Source: Phaeobacter sp. 11ANDIMAR09
GTDB lineage: Bacteria; Pseudomonadota; Alphaproteobacteria; Rhodobacterales; Rhodobacteraceae
Direction of reading: 5' to 3'
Assembly (NCBI RefSeq): GCF_001294455.1
Contig: NZ_LIKT01000004.1
Coordinates: 124,001-188,000 of the forward strand
Length of the DNA: 64,000 nt
The stretch's first letter is position 1. Each line of letters opens with the position of its first letter. Position numbers and translations under genes: made by a program. The notes beneath the pieces were generated by a model. It was not told where the DNA came from. It ran no database searches and saw only the letters and a program-made list of their open reading frames with translations. Shown in pieces: positions 29,264 through 38,423 of this stretch.

Positions 29264-30151
29264 GTGAGCGCTGCCGCTCCTGCTCTTTGTGCTGCCGAAT
29301 GGCAGGCACTTGGCTTTGAACCCGGCCCGGCGCTGCGTCTCTTTGGCATGCGCCGTTCCGGAAATCATGCGATCACCAATTGGCTGCAGCGCAATGCGCC
29401 CACTGGCCGGTCGGTGTTTCTGAACAATTGCACTCCTAAGACGCATCCGTTCAAGACCTTCAAATCGCTGGAGCTTGACGCCGTTCAGGGCCCGCACCGC
29501 AAGGCGCAAAAGGATCTGGCGGGTGTTGCCGGGCCTGCAGGTGACGGCGCGATGCTGTTGATCTCTTATGAGGACAGCTCGCCTGCGGAGTTCAGCGGCG
29601 ATAAACGCCTCTCTGGCCCCTTTGATGATACCCTGTTGACCGCCAACCTGGTCGCCTATCGCAGTTTTCTCAACTGGTCGGCGTCTTTGTTGAAGAAGAT
29701 GCAGCCGAACGAGGGCTACAGCCTGTCGCGCCGTACGTCGATCCTGTTGCGGGCTTTTGATACCTATACCCGGATCCTGGCGCTGGTGACGCGGGCACAA
29801 GAGCTGGGTCTGACCTGCATTCTCTATGATCGCTGGGTCACGGATGCTGAGTACCGGGCGTCCATACTGGCAGAGCTGGGTCTGCCGCTGCGCGACAATA
29901 CTCTGGGCGAGGTGCAGCGCTATGGCGGTGGCTCATCGTTTCAGAAACAGGCCACCTCGGTCGAGGAGTTGCAGACCGATCAGCGCGGCCAACAGATGTT
30001 GGGGGATCCTGAATATCAGGCGGTTTTGCATCTGGCGGCGCGCGATCAGACCCTGATGGCCGCGCTTGACGCGCTGTTTCCAAAAGATGCGGCCTACCTG
30101 CGCTCTGTCGCGACCCAGGTCCCTATGCCATCTCAAGGGGGGGCTTCATGA
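29264..30151 (+). CDS. Putative sulfotransferase-like protein
   Basis: 295 residues from the GTG at 29264 (GGAGG seven bases upstream). RLFGMRRSGNHAITNWL near residue 25 resembles the 5'-phosphosulfate-binding loop of PAPS-dependent sulfotransferases (RSGTTWL type). The rest has few recognisable motifs, so an actual sulfotransferase reaction is only inferred. It sits between the small exported protein and sdhB on the same strand, an unusual place for this kind of gene. Confidence 0.6.
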   Translation: MSAAAPALCAAEWQALGFEPGPALRLFGMRRSGNHAITNWLQRNAPTGRSVFLNNCTPKTHPFKTFKSLELDAVQGPHRKAQKDLAGVAGPAGDGAMLLISYEDSSPAEFSGDKRLSGPFDDTLLTANLVAYRSFLNWSASLLKKMQPNEGYSLSRRTSILLRAFDTYTRILALVTRAQELGLTCILYDRWVTDAEYRASILAELGLPLRDNTLGEVQRYGGGSSFQKQATSVEELQTDQRGQQMLGDPEYQAVLHLAARDQTLMAALDALFPKDAAYLRSVATQVPMPSQGGAS

Positions 30152-30304
30152 TCCTGCTCTGCCTCCCTCGTCAAAACTCTACCTCATTTGAGGCCAACCC
30201 TCATGTTCGGACGGGCTATGTCGCCCTGCCGTTCCACTCGATCTCTTGTCGTGCCGGGGCTTTGGCCCTTGGTCCGTCAGGTAGTTAAGCAAGGAGAACG
30301 ATCT

Positions 30305-31084
30305 ATGGTCGAATTCGCACTTCCGAAAAATTCCAAGATCACCACGGGAAAGACGTGGCCCAAGCCCGAAGGCGCAACCAATGTGCGCAAGTTCAAGATC
30401 TATCGCTGGAACCCGGACGACGGCAAGAACCCGCAGGTGGACACCTATTTCCTGGATATGGACAAATGTGGTCCGATGATCCTGGACGCGCTGATCAAGA
30501 TCAAAAACGAGATCGACCCGACACTGACCTTCCGCCGATCCTGCCGCGAAGGGATCTGTGGTTCCTGTGCGATGAATGTCGACGGGATCAACACTCTGGC
30601 CTGTATCTACGGGTTGGATGAGATCAAGGGCGACGTGAAGATCTACCCGCTGCCACATATGCCAGTGGTCAAGGATCTCATTCCTGACCTCACACATTTC
30701 TACGCCCAGCATGCGTCGATCATGCCCTGGCTGGAGACCAAGACCAACGCTCCCGCAAAAGAGTGGCGTCAGTCCATTGAGGACCGCAAAAAGCTCGACG
30801 GTCTCTATGAATGCGTAATGTGCGCCAGCTGCTCGACCTCGTGCCCGAGCTACTGGTGGAATGGCGACAAGTATCTTGGGCCAGCTGCCTTGCTGCACGC
30901 CTACCGCTGGATCATCGACAGCCGTGATGAGGCAACGCCAGAGCGTCTGGACCAGCTGGAAGACCCCTTCAAGCTGTACCGCTGCCACACCATCATGAAC
31001 TGCACCAAGACCTGCCCCAAGGGTCTGAACCCAGCCGAAGCGATCGCCCATATCAAACATATGATGGTTGATCGCGCCGTCTGA
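30305..31084 (+). CDS. sdhB: Succinate dehydrogenase iron-sulfur subunit
   Basis: Electron transfer from the SdhA flavin to quinone. 259 residues from the ATG at 30305 (AAGGAG upstream). Cys80, 85, 88 and 100 hold the [2Fe-2S] cluster (CREGICGSC). [12 protein letters not shown] and [14 protein letters not shown] hold the [4Fe-4S] and [3Fe-4S] clusters. It is separated from sdhA by about 1.5 kb and two genes. The 153-base gap before it could hold an extra promoter. Confidence 0.97.
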   Translation: MVEFALPKNSKITTGKTWPKPEGATNVRKFKIYRWNPDDGKNPQVDTYFLDMDKCGPMILDALIKIKNEIDPTLTFRRSCREGICGSCAMNVDGINTLACIYGLDEIKGDVKIYPLPHMPVVKDLIPDLTHFYAQHASIMPWLETKTNAPAKEWRQSIEDRKKLDGLYECVMCASCSTSCPSYWWNGDKYLGPAALLHAYRWIIDSRDEATPERLDQLEDPFKLYRCHTIMNCTKTCPKGLNPAEAIAHIKHMMVDRAV

Positions 31085-31122
31085 TCTGGTCAGCCTCCTC
31101 TGGTAGAGGACAAGCTATATCG

Positions 31123-31154
31123 CCCCCGGACAGGAGACTGTCCGGGTGTTTTTG
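31123..31154 (+). terminator. Rho-independent terminator after sdhB
   Basis: CCCGGACAG-GAGA-CTGTCCGGG, a 9-bp stem followed by TGTTTTTG, about 40 bases past the sdhB stop. Confidence 0.9.
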
Positions 31155-31294
31155 TTTGCACCTGAGGGACAGGACTGGCCTGTGATCTGCGTTAAATGCA
31201 TGTCGAGACTGCGTTTTTAGGCGGTGTCCATAGATACGGAAACTCCTATGTTCCGGATCAGGGAGAGGTTTCAAACCGATCAGGACATGCGACA

Positions 31295-31459
31295 ATGAAG
31301 ACCGTAGAATTTCTGCCCAACACAGCCGCTGAAGCCAAAGCCAAACAGGCGCTGCAGGATCTGGACCAGGCCTGGGCCTATTACAGCCCAGAGGCACTGA
31401 CCCAGAGCAATGACAATCGTCCGACAGAGGGTTTTGTGCCCTATTACGACGCCGCCTGA
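31295..31459 (+). CDS. Small protein of unknown function (54 aa)
   Basis: MKTVEFLPNTAAEAKAKQAL starts at 31295. The protein is acidic with an Ala-rich helix and ends FVPYYDAA. A strong terminator follows at 31482. No family is recognised, but the shape (start, helix, terminator) suggests a genuine monocistronic gene. Confidence 0.6.
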   Translation: MKTVEFLPNTAAEAKAKQALQDLDQAWAYYSPEALTQSNDNRPTEGFVPYYDAA

Positions 31460-31481
31460 TGAGAGGCTGCGCCGCTCAGAG

Positions 31482-31515
31482 ACCTCCGACCTCCCTCGGT
31501 TCGGAGGTTTTTGTT
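31482..31515 (+). terminator. Rho-independent terminator after the 54-aa gene
   Basis: ACCTCCGA / TCGGAGGT stem with a loop of about 10 bases, followed by TTTTTG. Confidence 0.85.
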
Positions 31516-31549
31516 TGAGCTGTGGCATGTCAGGCGCTACAGGGCAGGC

Positions 31550-31738
31550 ATGCCTATTCTCTTGTTGCTGCTGCTCACCGGCGTTTTTGCCTATTTCATC
31601 TACCGTCGCAAAACGACGACCCTGACGCGGGACTGTCGCTGGCGACAGGAGCGGAGTCAGAACCGTTGGCGCTGCAGCAGTTGCGATGCCATGCAGACAG
31701 GCAGCCCCGAGCCGCGCCATTGTCTGCGCGGGAACTAG
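31550..31738 (+). CDS. Small membrane protein with Cys-rich tail (62 aa)
   Basis: MPILLLLLLTGVFAYFIYRR is a membrane segment, followed by TLTRDCRWRQ, WRCSSCDA and PRHCLRGN: one Cys plus CxxC plus Cys. I recall this layout (anchor, TRxCRWR, CxxC, CLR) in other Rhodobacteraceae as a short conserved protein of unknown function; four cysteines could bind zinc. It stands alone before the DUF1989 gene. Confidence 0.55.
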   Translation: MPILLLLLLTGVFAYFIYRRKTTTLTRDCRWRQERSQNRWRCSSCDAMQTGSPEPRHCLRGN

Positions 31739-31884
31739 CCAGCAGACCCGCAGCCAAGCCCGCGCCGGGTCACTGCGGGCCACTGACAAGGACGTGAGCC
31801 GGTAGGGGCGAAGCTGGGGCATATCGGGCTTGCCTTGGTTCCGGGAAAAAGGCCTAGATGGGCCAAACAATGGAAGGTTCATTC

Positions 31885-32742
31885 ATGGCTCACTCATCCC
31901 ATCAGGTGCCAGCCGATGCGGCGGCACGCCGCGCTGTCAGGCCAGTGATCTGCTATCCCAACTCGACCCTGCCGGTGCCGGATCTTGCCCTGTACCGCGC
32001 GGCGCGGGAAGGGGCGACAAAGACAGGTGAGGTCTTGGCCGCGGCGCGGGATGCTGCTTGCTTTGAGGTGCCCGCCGGGCATTTCTTTCGCATCACCTCG
32101 GTTGAGGGGCCGCAGGTGGGGGATTTGAATCTGTGGAACCGGGATGACCTGTCCGAGCGGTTTTATTCAGGTAAGACCCGCGCCCTGCATGGCACCCATA
32201 TCACCACCGGCGAGCGGATGTGGACCAGCTTTCCGGCGATGCGCCCTATGGCGACGATCATTGAGGACAGTCTGGCTTGGTACGGGATGGATGAGTTTGG
32301 CGGCTCGGTACATGATGTCATTGGCACCCGTTGTGACCCCTATACGGGCAATCTACTGGCGGGCAGCCAATACCATCACTGCTGCCACTCAAATCTGACA
32401 CGCGCCTTGGCTGACCATCTGGGCATCAGCCTGGCAGAGGCGGAACCCCATGTGCATGACGTGCTCAACGTCTTTATGTGCACCGGGTTTACCCGCGACA
32501 CCGGGCAGTATTTTATGAAGCAAAGCCCGGTACGCCCCGGGGACTATCTTGAGTTCTTTGCTGAAATCTCCCTGCTTGGGGCTCTGAGCGCCTGTCCGGG
32601 GGGGGATTGCTCATCTGAACACTCCAGCGATACTGCGGCCTGTTATCCGCTGCTGGTGGAGACCTTTGCCCCTTCTGAGGCGGCGCTGGAGGCATGGCAA
32701 AGCCCGCAGCTCAATGGCTATGATCAAAGTCACGGGCGCTAA
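31885..32742 (+). CDS. DUF1989 / urea carboxylase-associated family protein
   Basis: 285 residues from the ATG at 31885, which has GGAAGG upstream; an ATG at 31858 is possible. The family core is seen: AGHFFRITSVEGPQVGDLN, then THITTGERMWT and CHSNLTRAL. Late cysteines (CPGGDCSS) are conserved in the family. DUF1989 proteins usually sit next to urea carboxylase or allophanate hydrolase genes, sometimes near guanidine metabolism, as accessory proteins. None of those is visible here. Confidence 0.85.
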   Translation: MAHSSHQVPADAAARRAVRPVICYPNSTLPVPDLALYRAAREGATKTGEVLAAARDAACFEVPAGHFFRITSVEGPQVGDLNLWNRDDLSERFYSGKTRALHGTHITTGERMWTSFPAMRPMATIIEDSLAWYGMDEFGGSVHDVIGTRCDPYTGNLLAGSQYHHCCHSNLTRALADHLGISLAEAEPHVHDVLNVFMCTGFTRDTGQYFMKQSPVRPGDYLEFFAEISLLGALSACPGGDCSSEHSSDTAACYPLLVETFAPSEAALEAWQSPQLNGYDQSHGR

Positions 32743-32760
32743 CCTGAAAAAGAGGGGGAG

Positions 32761-32843
32761 GGCTCCCGCGCGGGGCAGTCGCATCACAGATGCGCCAGCC
32801 CCCCTTGGGCCCCGCAGCGCGCCGCCAAGGCGGCGCGCTGCGG
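32761..32843 (+). repeat. GC-rich intergenic repeat, copy A
   Basis: Starts GGCTCCCGCG, has a small hairpin (CGCATC-ACA-GATGCG), then CTTGGGCCCC and a perfect 15-bp stem with only two loop bases at 32812-32843. Head and tail match copies at 43.9 and 54.0 kb and the inverted copy at 54.2 kb. Confidence 0.55.
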
Positions 32844-32885
32844 TTGTGCCAAACGCAGGGGGCAGCGATAACCGACGGGCCCCAC

Positions 32886-32914
32886 AAAAAAGAGCGGCCC
32901 CTTGGCCGCTCTTG
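32886..32914 (-). terminator. Rho-independent terminator after deoD
   Basis: On the minus strand, AAGAGCGGCC / GGCCGCTCTT with a four-base loop leads into a run of T. It lies about 35 bases past the deoD stop. Confidence 0.88.
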
Positions 32915-32950
32915 TAGTCTCAGTTTCTGCTGGATCGGGGCTTGACGGAG

Positions 32951-33655
32951 TTAGGCAAAGGCCGCTTCCAGAGCGATTTCGACCATATCACCAAAGCTGC
33001 GCTCGCGCTGCTCTGAGGGCAAGGCTTCGCCAGTGACCAGATGATCTGAGACCGTGAGAACGGCAAGAGCCCGGCACTGATAGCGCGCCGCCAGGGTATA
33101 GAGTTCAGCGGCCTCCATTTCGACGCCAAGAATGCCGTGGCGCACCATCTGCTCATTCAGATCGGGACGTTCGTCATAAAAGGTGTCGGAGGAGTAGATG
33201 CCACCCACATGGAGGCCGACATCCCGTGTTTCCGCCGCCTGGGCCGCCGCCTGCAAAAGTGACCAATCCGCTGAGGGGGCAAAATTCAGCTCTTTGAAAA
33301 TGCTATGGGACGGAGAGCCAACAGTGGTTGCCGTCATAGCCAGAATGACATCCCGCAGTTTGACCTGCGGCTGCATGCCGCCACAAGACCCAATTCGGAT
33401 CAGTGTTTTTGCGCCAAAATCACGGATTAGTTCATTGGCATAAATGGAAAGGGAGGGCATTCCCATGCCGCTCCCCTGAATTGTCACCCGATGACCATTC
33501 CAGTTGCCGGTATAGCCCAGCATTCCACGCACTTCATTTACCAGCCGGGCATCCTGAAGAAAGTTTTCCGCCGCCCATTTGGCCCGATAGGGATCCCCTG
33601 GCATTAGAACAGTTTCTGCAATATCGCCTTTTTCAGCGCCGATATGAATGGTCAT
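32951..33655 (-). CDS. deoD: Purine nucleoside phosphorylase, DeoD type
   Basis: Phosphorolysis of purine nucleosides in salvage. 234 residues from the ATG at 33655 (GGAG upstream); [20 protein letters not shown] is the classical DeoD start. Phosphate-binding RIGSCGGM and the nucleoside site [10 protein letters not shown] are intact, and the catalytic Asp is in TVSDHL. Only 19 bases separate it from the H-NS-type gene upstream on the same strand, so the two are probably co-transcribed. The BMP-type importer at 46-51 kb may take up its substrates. Confidence 0.95.
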   Translation of the reverse strand: MTIHIGAEKGDIAETVLMPGDPYRAKWAAENFLQDARLVNEVRGMLGYTGNWNGHRVTIQGSGMGMPSLSIYANELIRDFGAKTLIRIGSCGGMQPQVKLRDVILAMTATTVGSPSHSIFKELNFAPSADWSLLQAAAQAAETRDVGLHVGGIYSSDTFYDERPDLNEQMVRHGILGVEMEAAELYTLAARYQCRALAVLTVSDHLVTGEALPSEQRERSFGDMVEIALEAAFA

Positions 33656-33674
33656 TTTTTCTCCAATTCCGGAA

Positions 33675-33992
33675 TCAGATTTCCAGGTCAGAGATATCCA
33701 TACCAGAGGTGATCGCAGAATGCACCCAATGCGGCTTGCGGCCGCGACCGCTCCAAGTTTCCTCTGGGTTGTGTGGGTTGCGGTACTTTGCGGCGGCTTT
33801 TTGCTTCTTACTCCCGGCCTTTGCCGGGCCTGCGATTTCATCCAGAGAGAAACCAAATTTAGCTGCGGCTTCTTCGGCAGCTTTAATGGCTTCTCTGCGT
33901 TCGCGCTGTTCAGCTTCTTTCAGGGCGTCGTCAATCCCGGCTTTTAGTTCCAAAAGCTCTTTGCGGGACATTTCTGAAAGATTAAAGCTCAT
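33675..33992 (-). CDS. H-NS/HvrA-family nucleoid protein
   Basis: 105 residues; start at 33992 preceded by CGGAG. An N-terminal dimerising coiled coil ([20 protein letters not shown]) is followed by a linker. The C-terminal DNA-binding motif is [20 protein letters not shown], with the H-NS-type core SGRGRKP. In Rhodobacter capsulatus the related HvrA modulates photosynthesis and nitrogen genes. The AT-rich upstream region (34000-34110) is a possible self-regulation target and contains CCAATATT / AATATTGG. Confidence 0.92.
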   Translation of the reverse strand: MSFNLSEMSRKELLELKAGIDDALKEAEQRERREAIKAAEEAAAKFGFSLDEIAGPAKAGSKKQKAAAKYRNPHNPEETWSGRGRKPHWVHSAITSGMDISDLEI

Positions 33993-34124
33993 ATTGATAC
34001 TCCGAGTTGAGATATTGCACACCAATTGTTGCGTTATGGGTCTTAATGCCAAAATGAATTATAAATTCCAGCCCAATATTAGGAAATATTGGAAGATTTT
34101 GGCAAAAAGAAACCTTTGAACAAT

Positions 34125-36089
34125 CTAGGATGGGTGTGAGAGCTGAATAATGTCCGCCATGATTGCGTTTAGTTCAAAGTCTTTGGGGGTATAGACGCGG
34201 GCGACGCCCATTTGGGTCAGTTTCTCGGCGTCTTCATCCGGGATGATGCCGCCAACCACAACGGGAATATGACCCAGGTCGGCCTGCTGCATACGTTGCA
34301 TCAAATCCTCGACCAGGGGGAGGTGGCTGCCCGAAAGAATGGACAGTCCAACAACATGTGCGCCATCGTCCTGTGCCTGGCTGACCAGCTCCTCGGGGGT
34401 CATGCGGATGCCATCATAGGTGATGTCCATGCCGCAATCACGGGCCCGAAAGGCAATTTGTTCTGCGCCGTTTGAATGGCCATCAAGACCTGGTTTGCCG
34501 ACCACAAATTTCAACCGACGGCCGAGTTGATCTGAGACCGCATTGACGGCTTCGCGCAGGTCGTCCAGGCCTTCGGTCTTGTTTGACGGAGATTCGGAAA
34601 CCCCGGTTGGGCCGCGATAGGTGCCATGCACCTTCCGCATTTCTTCGGCCCATTCGCCGGTGGTGACCCCAGCCTTGGCAGCCTTGATCGATGGCACCAT
34701 GATATTGCTGCCATCGCGGGCGGCAGCGCGCAGCTCGGCCAGAGCCGTGGTCACGGCGTCAGCGTCACGCGCTGCACGCCAGGCATTGAGGCGGGAGATC
34801 TGTTCCTGCTCGACAGCCGGGTCAACCACCATGATGCCGCCGTCTTCGGTCTGCAGCGGCGAGGCTTCGCCTTCGGTCCAACGGTTCACACCCACCACTA
34901 CGGTCTCATTGCGTTCGATCCGGTTCAAACGGTCGGCATTGGAATCCACAAGGCGGGATTTCATGTATTCAATGGAGGCAACAGCGCCGCCCATGGATTG
35001 CAGGTTGGCCAGCTCGGCGCGGGCGCCCTGTTTCAGAGCTTCAACCTTTTTGTCGACAGCCGGGTTGCCCTCAAACAGGTCTTCATATTCCAACAGATCC
35101 GTTTCATAGGCGAGGATCTGTTGCATCCGCATCGACCACTGCTGGTCCCAGGGCCGGGGCAGGCCGAGGGCTTCGTTCCAGGCGGGCAGCTGCACCGCGC
35201 GGGCGCGGGCCTTTTTCGACAGGGTCACGGCCAGCATTTCGATCAGGATACGGTAGACATTGTTTTCCGGCTGCTGCTCGGTCAGCCCCAGCGAGTTGAC
35301 CTGCACGCCATAGCGGAAACGGCGGAACTTGGGGTCCTCGACGCCGTAGCGGTCGCGGCAGATCTCGTCCCAGAGATCAACAAAGGCGCGCATCTTGCAC
35401 ATCTCAGTCACAAATCGGATGCCGGCATTCACAAAGAAGGAAATCCGGCCAACCAGAGCAGGGAAATCCTCGGGCGCGATGCGGGGTTGCAACTCATCCA
35501 GAACCGCCTGGGCCGTGGCCAGAGCAAAGGCCAGCTCCTGCTCCGGTGTCGCGCCGGCCTCTTGCAGGTGGTAGGAGCAGACATTCATCGGGTTCCACTT
35601 CGGCACATTAGTATAGCAGAACTCGGCCACGTCGGCGATCATCTTGAGGCTGGGCTTGGGCGGGCAAATATAGGTGCCGCGGCTCAGATATTCCTTGATC
35701 AGATCGTTCTGCACAGTGCCCTGCAGCTTGGAGACATCGGCGCCTTGCTCTTCGGCGGCAGCAATGTACAGCGACAACAACCAGGGCGCCGTGGCGTTGA
35801 TGGTCATCGAGGTGTTCATCTGCTCCAGCGGGATCTGATCGAACAGGCTGCGCATATCGCCCAGATGACAGACGGGCACACCAACCTTGCCGACTTCACC
35901 GCGGGCCAGCACATGGTCGCTGTCATAGCCAGTTTGGGTGGGCAGATCAAAAGCCACCGACAGACCGGTCTGTCCCTTGGCAAGATTGGAGCGGTACAGG
36001 GCATTGGAGGCTTCAGCAGTGGAGTGGCCGGCATAGGTCCGTATCAGCCAGGGACGATCAGTTTTGCGGTCATTCTGCATCTGCGACAT
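34125..36089 (-). CDS. ecm: Ethylmalonyl-CoA mutase
   Basis: Adenosylcobalamin-dependent rearrangement of (2R)-ethylmalonyl-CoA to (2S)-methylsuccinyl-CoA. 654 residues: a methylmalonyl-CoA mutase-type barrel, with RPWLIRTYAGHSTA at the start, and a C-terminal B12 domain with DGHSNG, His538 as lower cobalt ligand. The length of about 650 residues distinguishes it from methylmalonyl-CoA mutase large subunits (about 710), and the ccr gene lies nearby. GAGG lies upstream of the ATG at 36089. Confidence 0.94.
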   Translation of the reverse strand: MSQMQNDRKTDRPWLIRTYAGHSTAEASNALYRSNLAKGQTGLSVAFDLPTQTGYDSDHVLARGEVGKVGVPVCHLGDMRSLFDQIPLEQMNTSMTINATAPWLLSLYIAAAEEQGADVSKLQGTVQNDLIKEYLSRGTYICPPKPSLKMIADVAEFCYTNVPKWNPMNVCSYHLQEAGATPEQELAFALATAQAVLDELQPRIAPEDFPALVGRISFFVNAGIRFVTEMCKMRAFVDLWDEICRDRYGVEDPKFRRFRYGVQVNSLGLTEQQPENNVYRILIEMLAVTLSKKARARAVQLPAWNEALGLPRPWDQQWSMRMQQILAYETDLLEYEDLFEGNPAVDKKVEALKQGARAELANLQSMGGAVASIEYMKSRLVDSNADRLNRIERNETVVVGVNRWTEGEASPLQTEDGGIMVVDPAVEQEQISRLNAWRAARDADAVTTALAELRAAARDGSNIMVPSIKAAKAGVTTGEWAEEMRKVHGTYRGPTGVSESPSNKTEGLDDLREAVNAVSDQLGRRLKFVVGKPGLDGHSNGAEQIAFRARDCGMDITYDGIRMTPEELVSQAQDDGAHVVGLSILSGSHLPLVEDLMQRMQQADLGHIPVVVGGIIPDEDAEKLTQMGVARVYTPKDFELNAIMADIIQLSHPS

Positions 36090-36198
36090 GGTGAGCCTCG
36101 CGTTGTGGGGTCGGTAATTATATTTCGTCGAAGAGATCTAGACCGAAATTTTCGACCCTTGTCAATTCGCTGCGTTGCGGCAATTCGCTCAAAAACGG

Positions 36199-36230
36199 AA
36201 AAAGCACGCCTTTGCGTAGCAAAGACGTGC
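36199..36230 (-). terminator. Rho-independent terminator after the 110-aa secreted gene
   Basis: On the minus strand, GCACG-T-CTTTGC / GCAAAG-G-CGTGC with a three-base loop, followed by TTTTT. It separates the secreted protein gene from ecm. Confidence 0.82.
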
Positions 36231-36299
36231 CTATGAAACTCTATGAGTCAAACCCGATCAGCCGGGACTGCAAGATTGTCAATCAGGTCGGTTGCCTGG

Positions 36300-36632
36300 T
36301 TAGTGATAGGTATAGGTGCCGATCTTGCAGACGTTGATATCGTTTGCCACCAGCACGTCATCGTCGTCAAACACCGCTTTGAAATCGAATTTACAATAAC
36401 CTGTGCCATCATCAAAATCGATGCGGACACGCTGGCCTGGACGCAGAACATCACGGCCCAGAATATCTTCTTCCCAAGAATCCGTGCCTTTGTTAGAGCC
36501 ATAAAACCGCACGATTGTGAAATTTGTATCGTTAATAATTGTGACCCGGCGGTCCAGGGCTGCGGCGGGCATGGCCATGGTAGAGGCTACAATTGCAGCC
36601 AATGCGGTCTTGAAAATGGTTCTTCGTTTCAT
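36300..36632 (-). CDS. Small exported protein of unknown function
   Basis: 110 residues with a signal peptide (MKRRTIFKTALAAIVASTMA, cleavage near PAAALD). The mature part is beta-rich (VTIINDTNFTIVRFYGSN), with two Cys. Similar short secreted proteins occur widely in Rhodobacteraceae, with no known role. It is divergent from the acyltransferase and read toward ecm, but separated from ecm by a terminator. Confidence 0.7.
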   Translation of the reverse strand: MKRRTIFKTALAAIVASTMAMPAAALDRRVTIINDTNFTIVRFYGSNKGTDSWEEDILGRDVLRPGQRVRIDFDDGTGYCKFDFKAVFDDDDVLVANDINVCKIGTYTYH

Positions 36633-36808
36633 AACGTAACTTCCCTTTATTGTCCTAGAAGAGGGCTCCCAGCGGTTCTCAATGGTCCGGAACTAGGGGA
36701 AGCCTATCACAATATAGTGACTTTTCAGCATGAAATTCGGAGATTTTTCAAGACTGCTCTAGGTTTAGGTGTCGATTTCTTTTCTCGCCGCCGGGATTGC
36801 TGTAGGTA

Positions 36809-38311
36809 ATGGCAATGACACGTAGTGTGGAGCTTCCGCTTTGGCTGTTGGTGCTGATCCTGCTTTTTGCAGCGGTCACCTTTGCCTCGCATTTTCTGTT
36901 CCCATCTGTGCGCTGGTTTTTCCGTCGCAGATTTGAGCGCGCGGTGGCGCGGCTGAACCTGCGGTTGGAGCGCCCTATTGAGCCCTTCAAATTGACCAGA
37001 CGCTACGACATGATTCAGCGCCTGATTTATGATCCAGAGGTGGCGCGGGCGATCGCGCGCCATGCCGCGGATGAGGGCATTCCGGACAACGTCGCCTTTG
37101 AACAGGCCCGGCGCTATGCCCGCGAAATCGTGCCGAGCTTCTCGGCCTTTGCCTATTTTGGCTTTGCCATTCGTGCGGCGCGCTGGCTGTCAAATGCCAT
37201 CTATCGTGTGCGCCTTGGCTATCAGGACGAGGCCGCGCTGCGCCAGCTAGATCCCAATGCGACGTTGGTCTTTGTAATGAATCACCGCTCCAATATGGAC
37301 TATGTACTGGTGACTTATCTGGCGGCGCGCCGTTCTGCGCTGTCCTATGCAGTGGGGGAATGGGCCCGGGTTTGGCCGCTGTCTCGGCTGATCCGCGCCA
37401 TGGGTGCCTATTTTATCCGGCGCAAATCCCGCAATGATCTCTATCGTCGGGTGCTTGCCGCCTATATGCGGCTGGCGACCCAGGGTGGGGCAACACAAGC
37501 CATGTTCCCCGAAGGCGGGCTGAGTCTGGACGGGGCCCTGGCAGAGCCGAAACTGGGGCTGTTGAAATACATCGTCGAGGCTTGGAAGGCCGATGCTGCA
37601 GAACCGCAGGGGCGTGATGTCGTTTTTGTTCCGGTGGCCCTGAATTATGACTGGGTTCTGGAAGACAGGATTCTGACCTCTGCAGCCCGCGCTGGCGAAC
37701 GTCGCTTCAAAGCCCGAATCGGTGTGATCATGGCACGGATTTTACGCCAGTTCTGGCTGTGGCTTACGCGCCGCTATCACAGGTTTGGCTATGCCGCGGT
37801 GAATTTTGGACAACCCTTGAGCCTGCGCCGTTTTGCGGCTGAGCACGAAAGAAGTGGCAAGCCGCCGTTGCCGGGAGAGGGGCCGCCAGCGGCGGAGGTT
37901 TTGACCGATCTGACAACCGATCTGGCCGCAGATCTGCTGCAGCGGATTGGGGCGGCTGTGCCGGTGCTGCCGGTGCCGCTGGCGGCCTGGCTGTTGTTAC
38001 GCCACGGCGCCATGCGGATTGAGACGCTGGAGCATCACATGATGGAGATGCAAAAGCAGGTGACGCCAGTTGTGGTGCATCATCACAGTGCCAGCCTGCG
38101 CACGGCTGCAGAAGAGGCTGAACGGATTCTGCTGAAGCGCGGTATGGTGCAACGTCACAACGACCTGCTGGTCCCGCAACGCAGTAAACAGGATCTGCTG
38201 CAGTTCTATGCAAACTCCATAGCTCACCTGATTCCACAGGGGCCTTTGGGCCTGGGTCAGGCCGAGAATGCTGCAGGTGCATTGAAGAATTCTGCAGCCG
38301 CAAGGTCATAA
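36809..38311 (+). CDS. PlsB-like glycerol-3-phosphate acyltransferase
   Basis: 500 residues. An N-terminal membrane segment (residues 10-30) is followed by the four acyltransferase blocks: NHRSNMDYV (HX4D), YFIRRKSRND, MFPEGGLS and FVPVALNYDWVLED. This order is that of the GPAT/PlsB group, although the protein is shorter than E. coli PlsB (about 800 residues). It probably makes lysophosphatidic acid, the substrate of PlsC; acyl donor and physiological role are inferred. It lies just upstream of ccr. Confidence 0.85.
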   Translation: MAMTRSVELPLWLLVLILLFAAVTFASHFLFPSVRWFFRRRFERAVARLNLRLERPIEPFKLTRRYDMIQRLIYDPEVARAIARHAADEGIPDNVAFEQARRYAREIVPSFSAFAYFGFAIRAARWLSNAIYRVRLGYQDEAALRQLDPNATLVFVMNHRSNMDYVLVTYLAARRSALSYAVGEWARVWPLSRLIRAMGAYFIRRKSRNDLYRRVLAAYMRLATQGGATQAMFPEGGLSLDGALAEPKLGLLKYIVEAWKADAAEPQGRDVVFVPVALNYDWVLEDRILTSAARAGERRFKARIGVIMARILRQFWLWLTRRYHRFGYAAVNFGQPLSLRRFAAEHERSGKPPLPGEGPPAAEVLTDLTTDLAADLLQRIGAAVPVLPVPLAAWLLLRHGAMRIETLEHHMMEMQKQVTPVVVHHHSASLRTAAEEAERILLKRGMVQRHNDLLVPQRSKQDLLQFYANSIAHLIPQGPLGLGQAENAAGALKNSAAARS

Positions 38312-38423
38312 AATTACAAAATGCCCCCGTGAAGGGGTTGCAATGTTACTCAGCTATTTTTATCCATCAGGGAGCAGCTGCGATTCTGCATTGCAGCAAC
38401 GACCTTTGAAAGAGGAGGCCACC

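Noticed and set aside
26588-29800. Long minus-strand frames opposite sdhD, sdhA and the following genes
   Set aside because: All overlap secure sdh genes in antisense and show no domain.
34626-36236. 536-codon plus-strand frame opposite ecm
   Set aside because: Antisense of ethylmalonyl-CoA mutase; no family features.
38339-38395. TTGCAATG and CATTGCAG near the ccr promoter as a possible regulator site
   Set aside because: The arms are about 50 bases apart and imperfect; no convincing operator layout.
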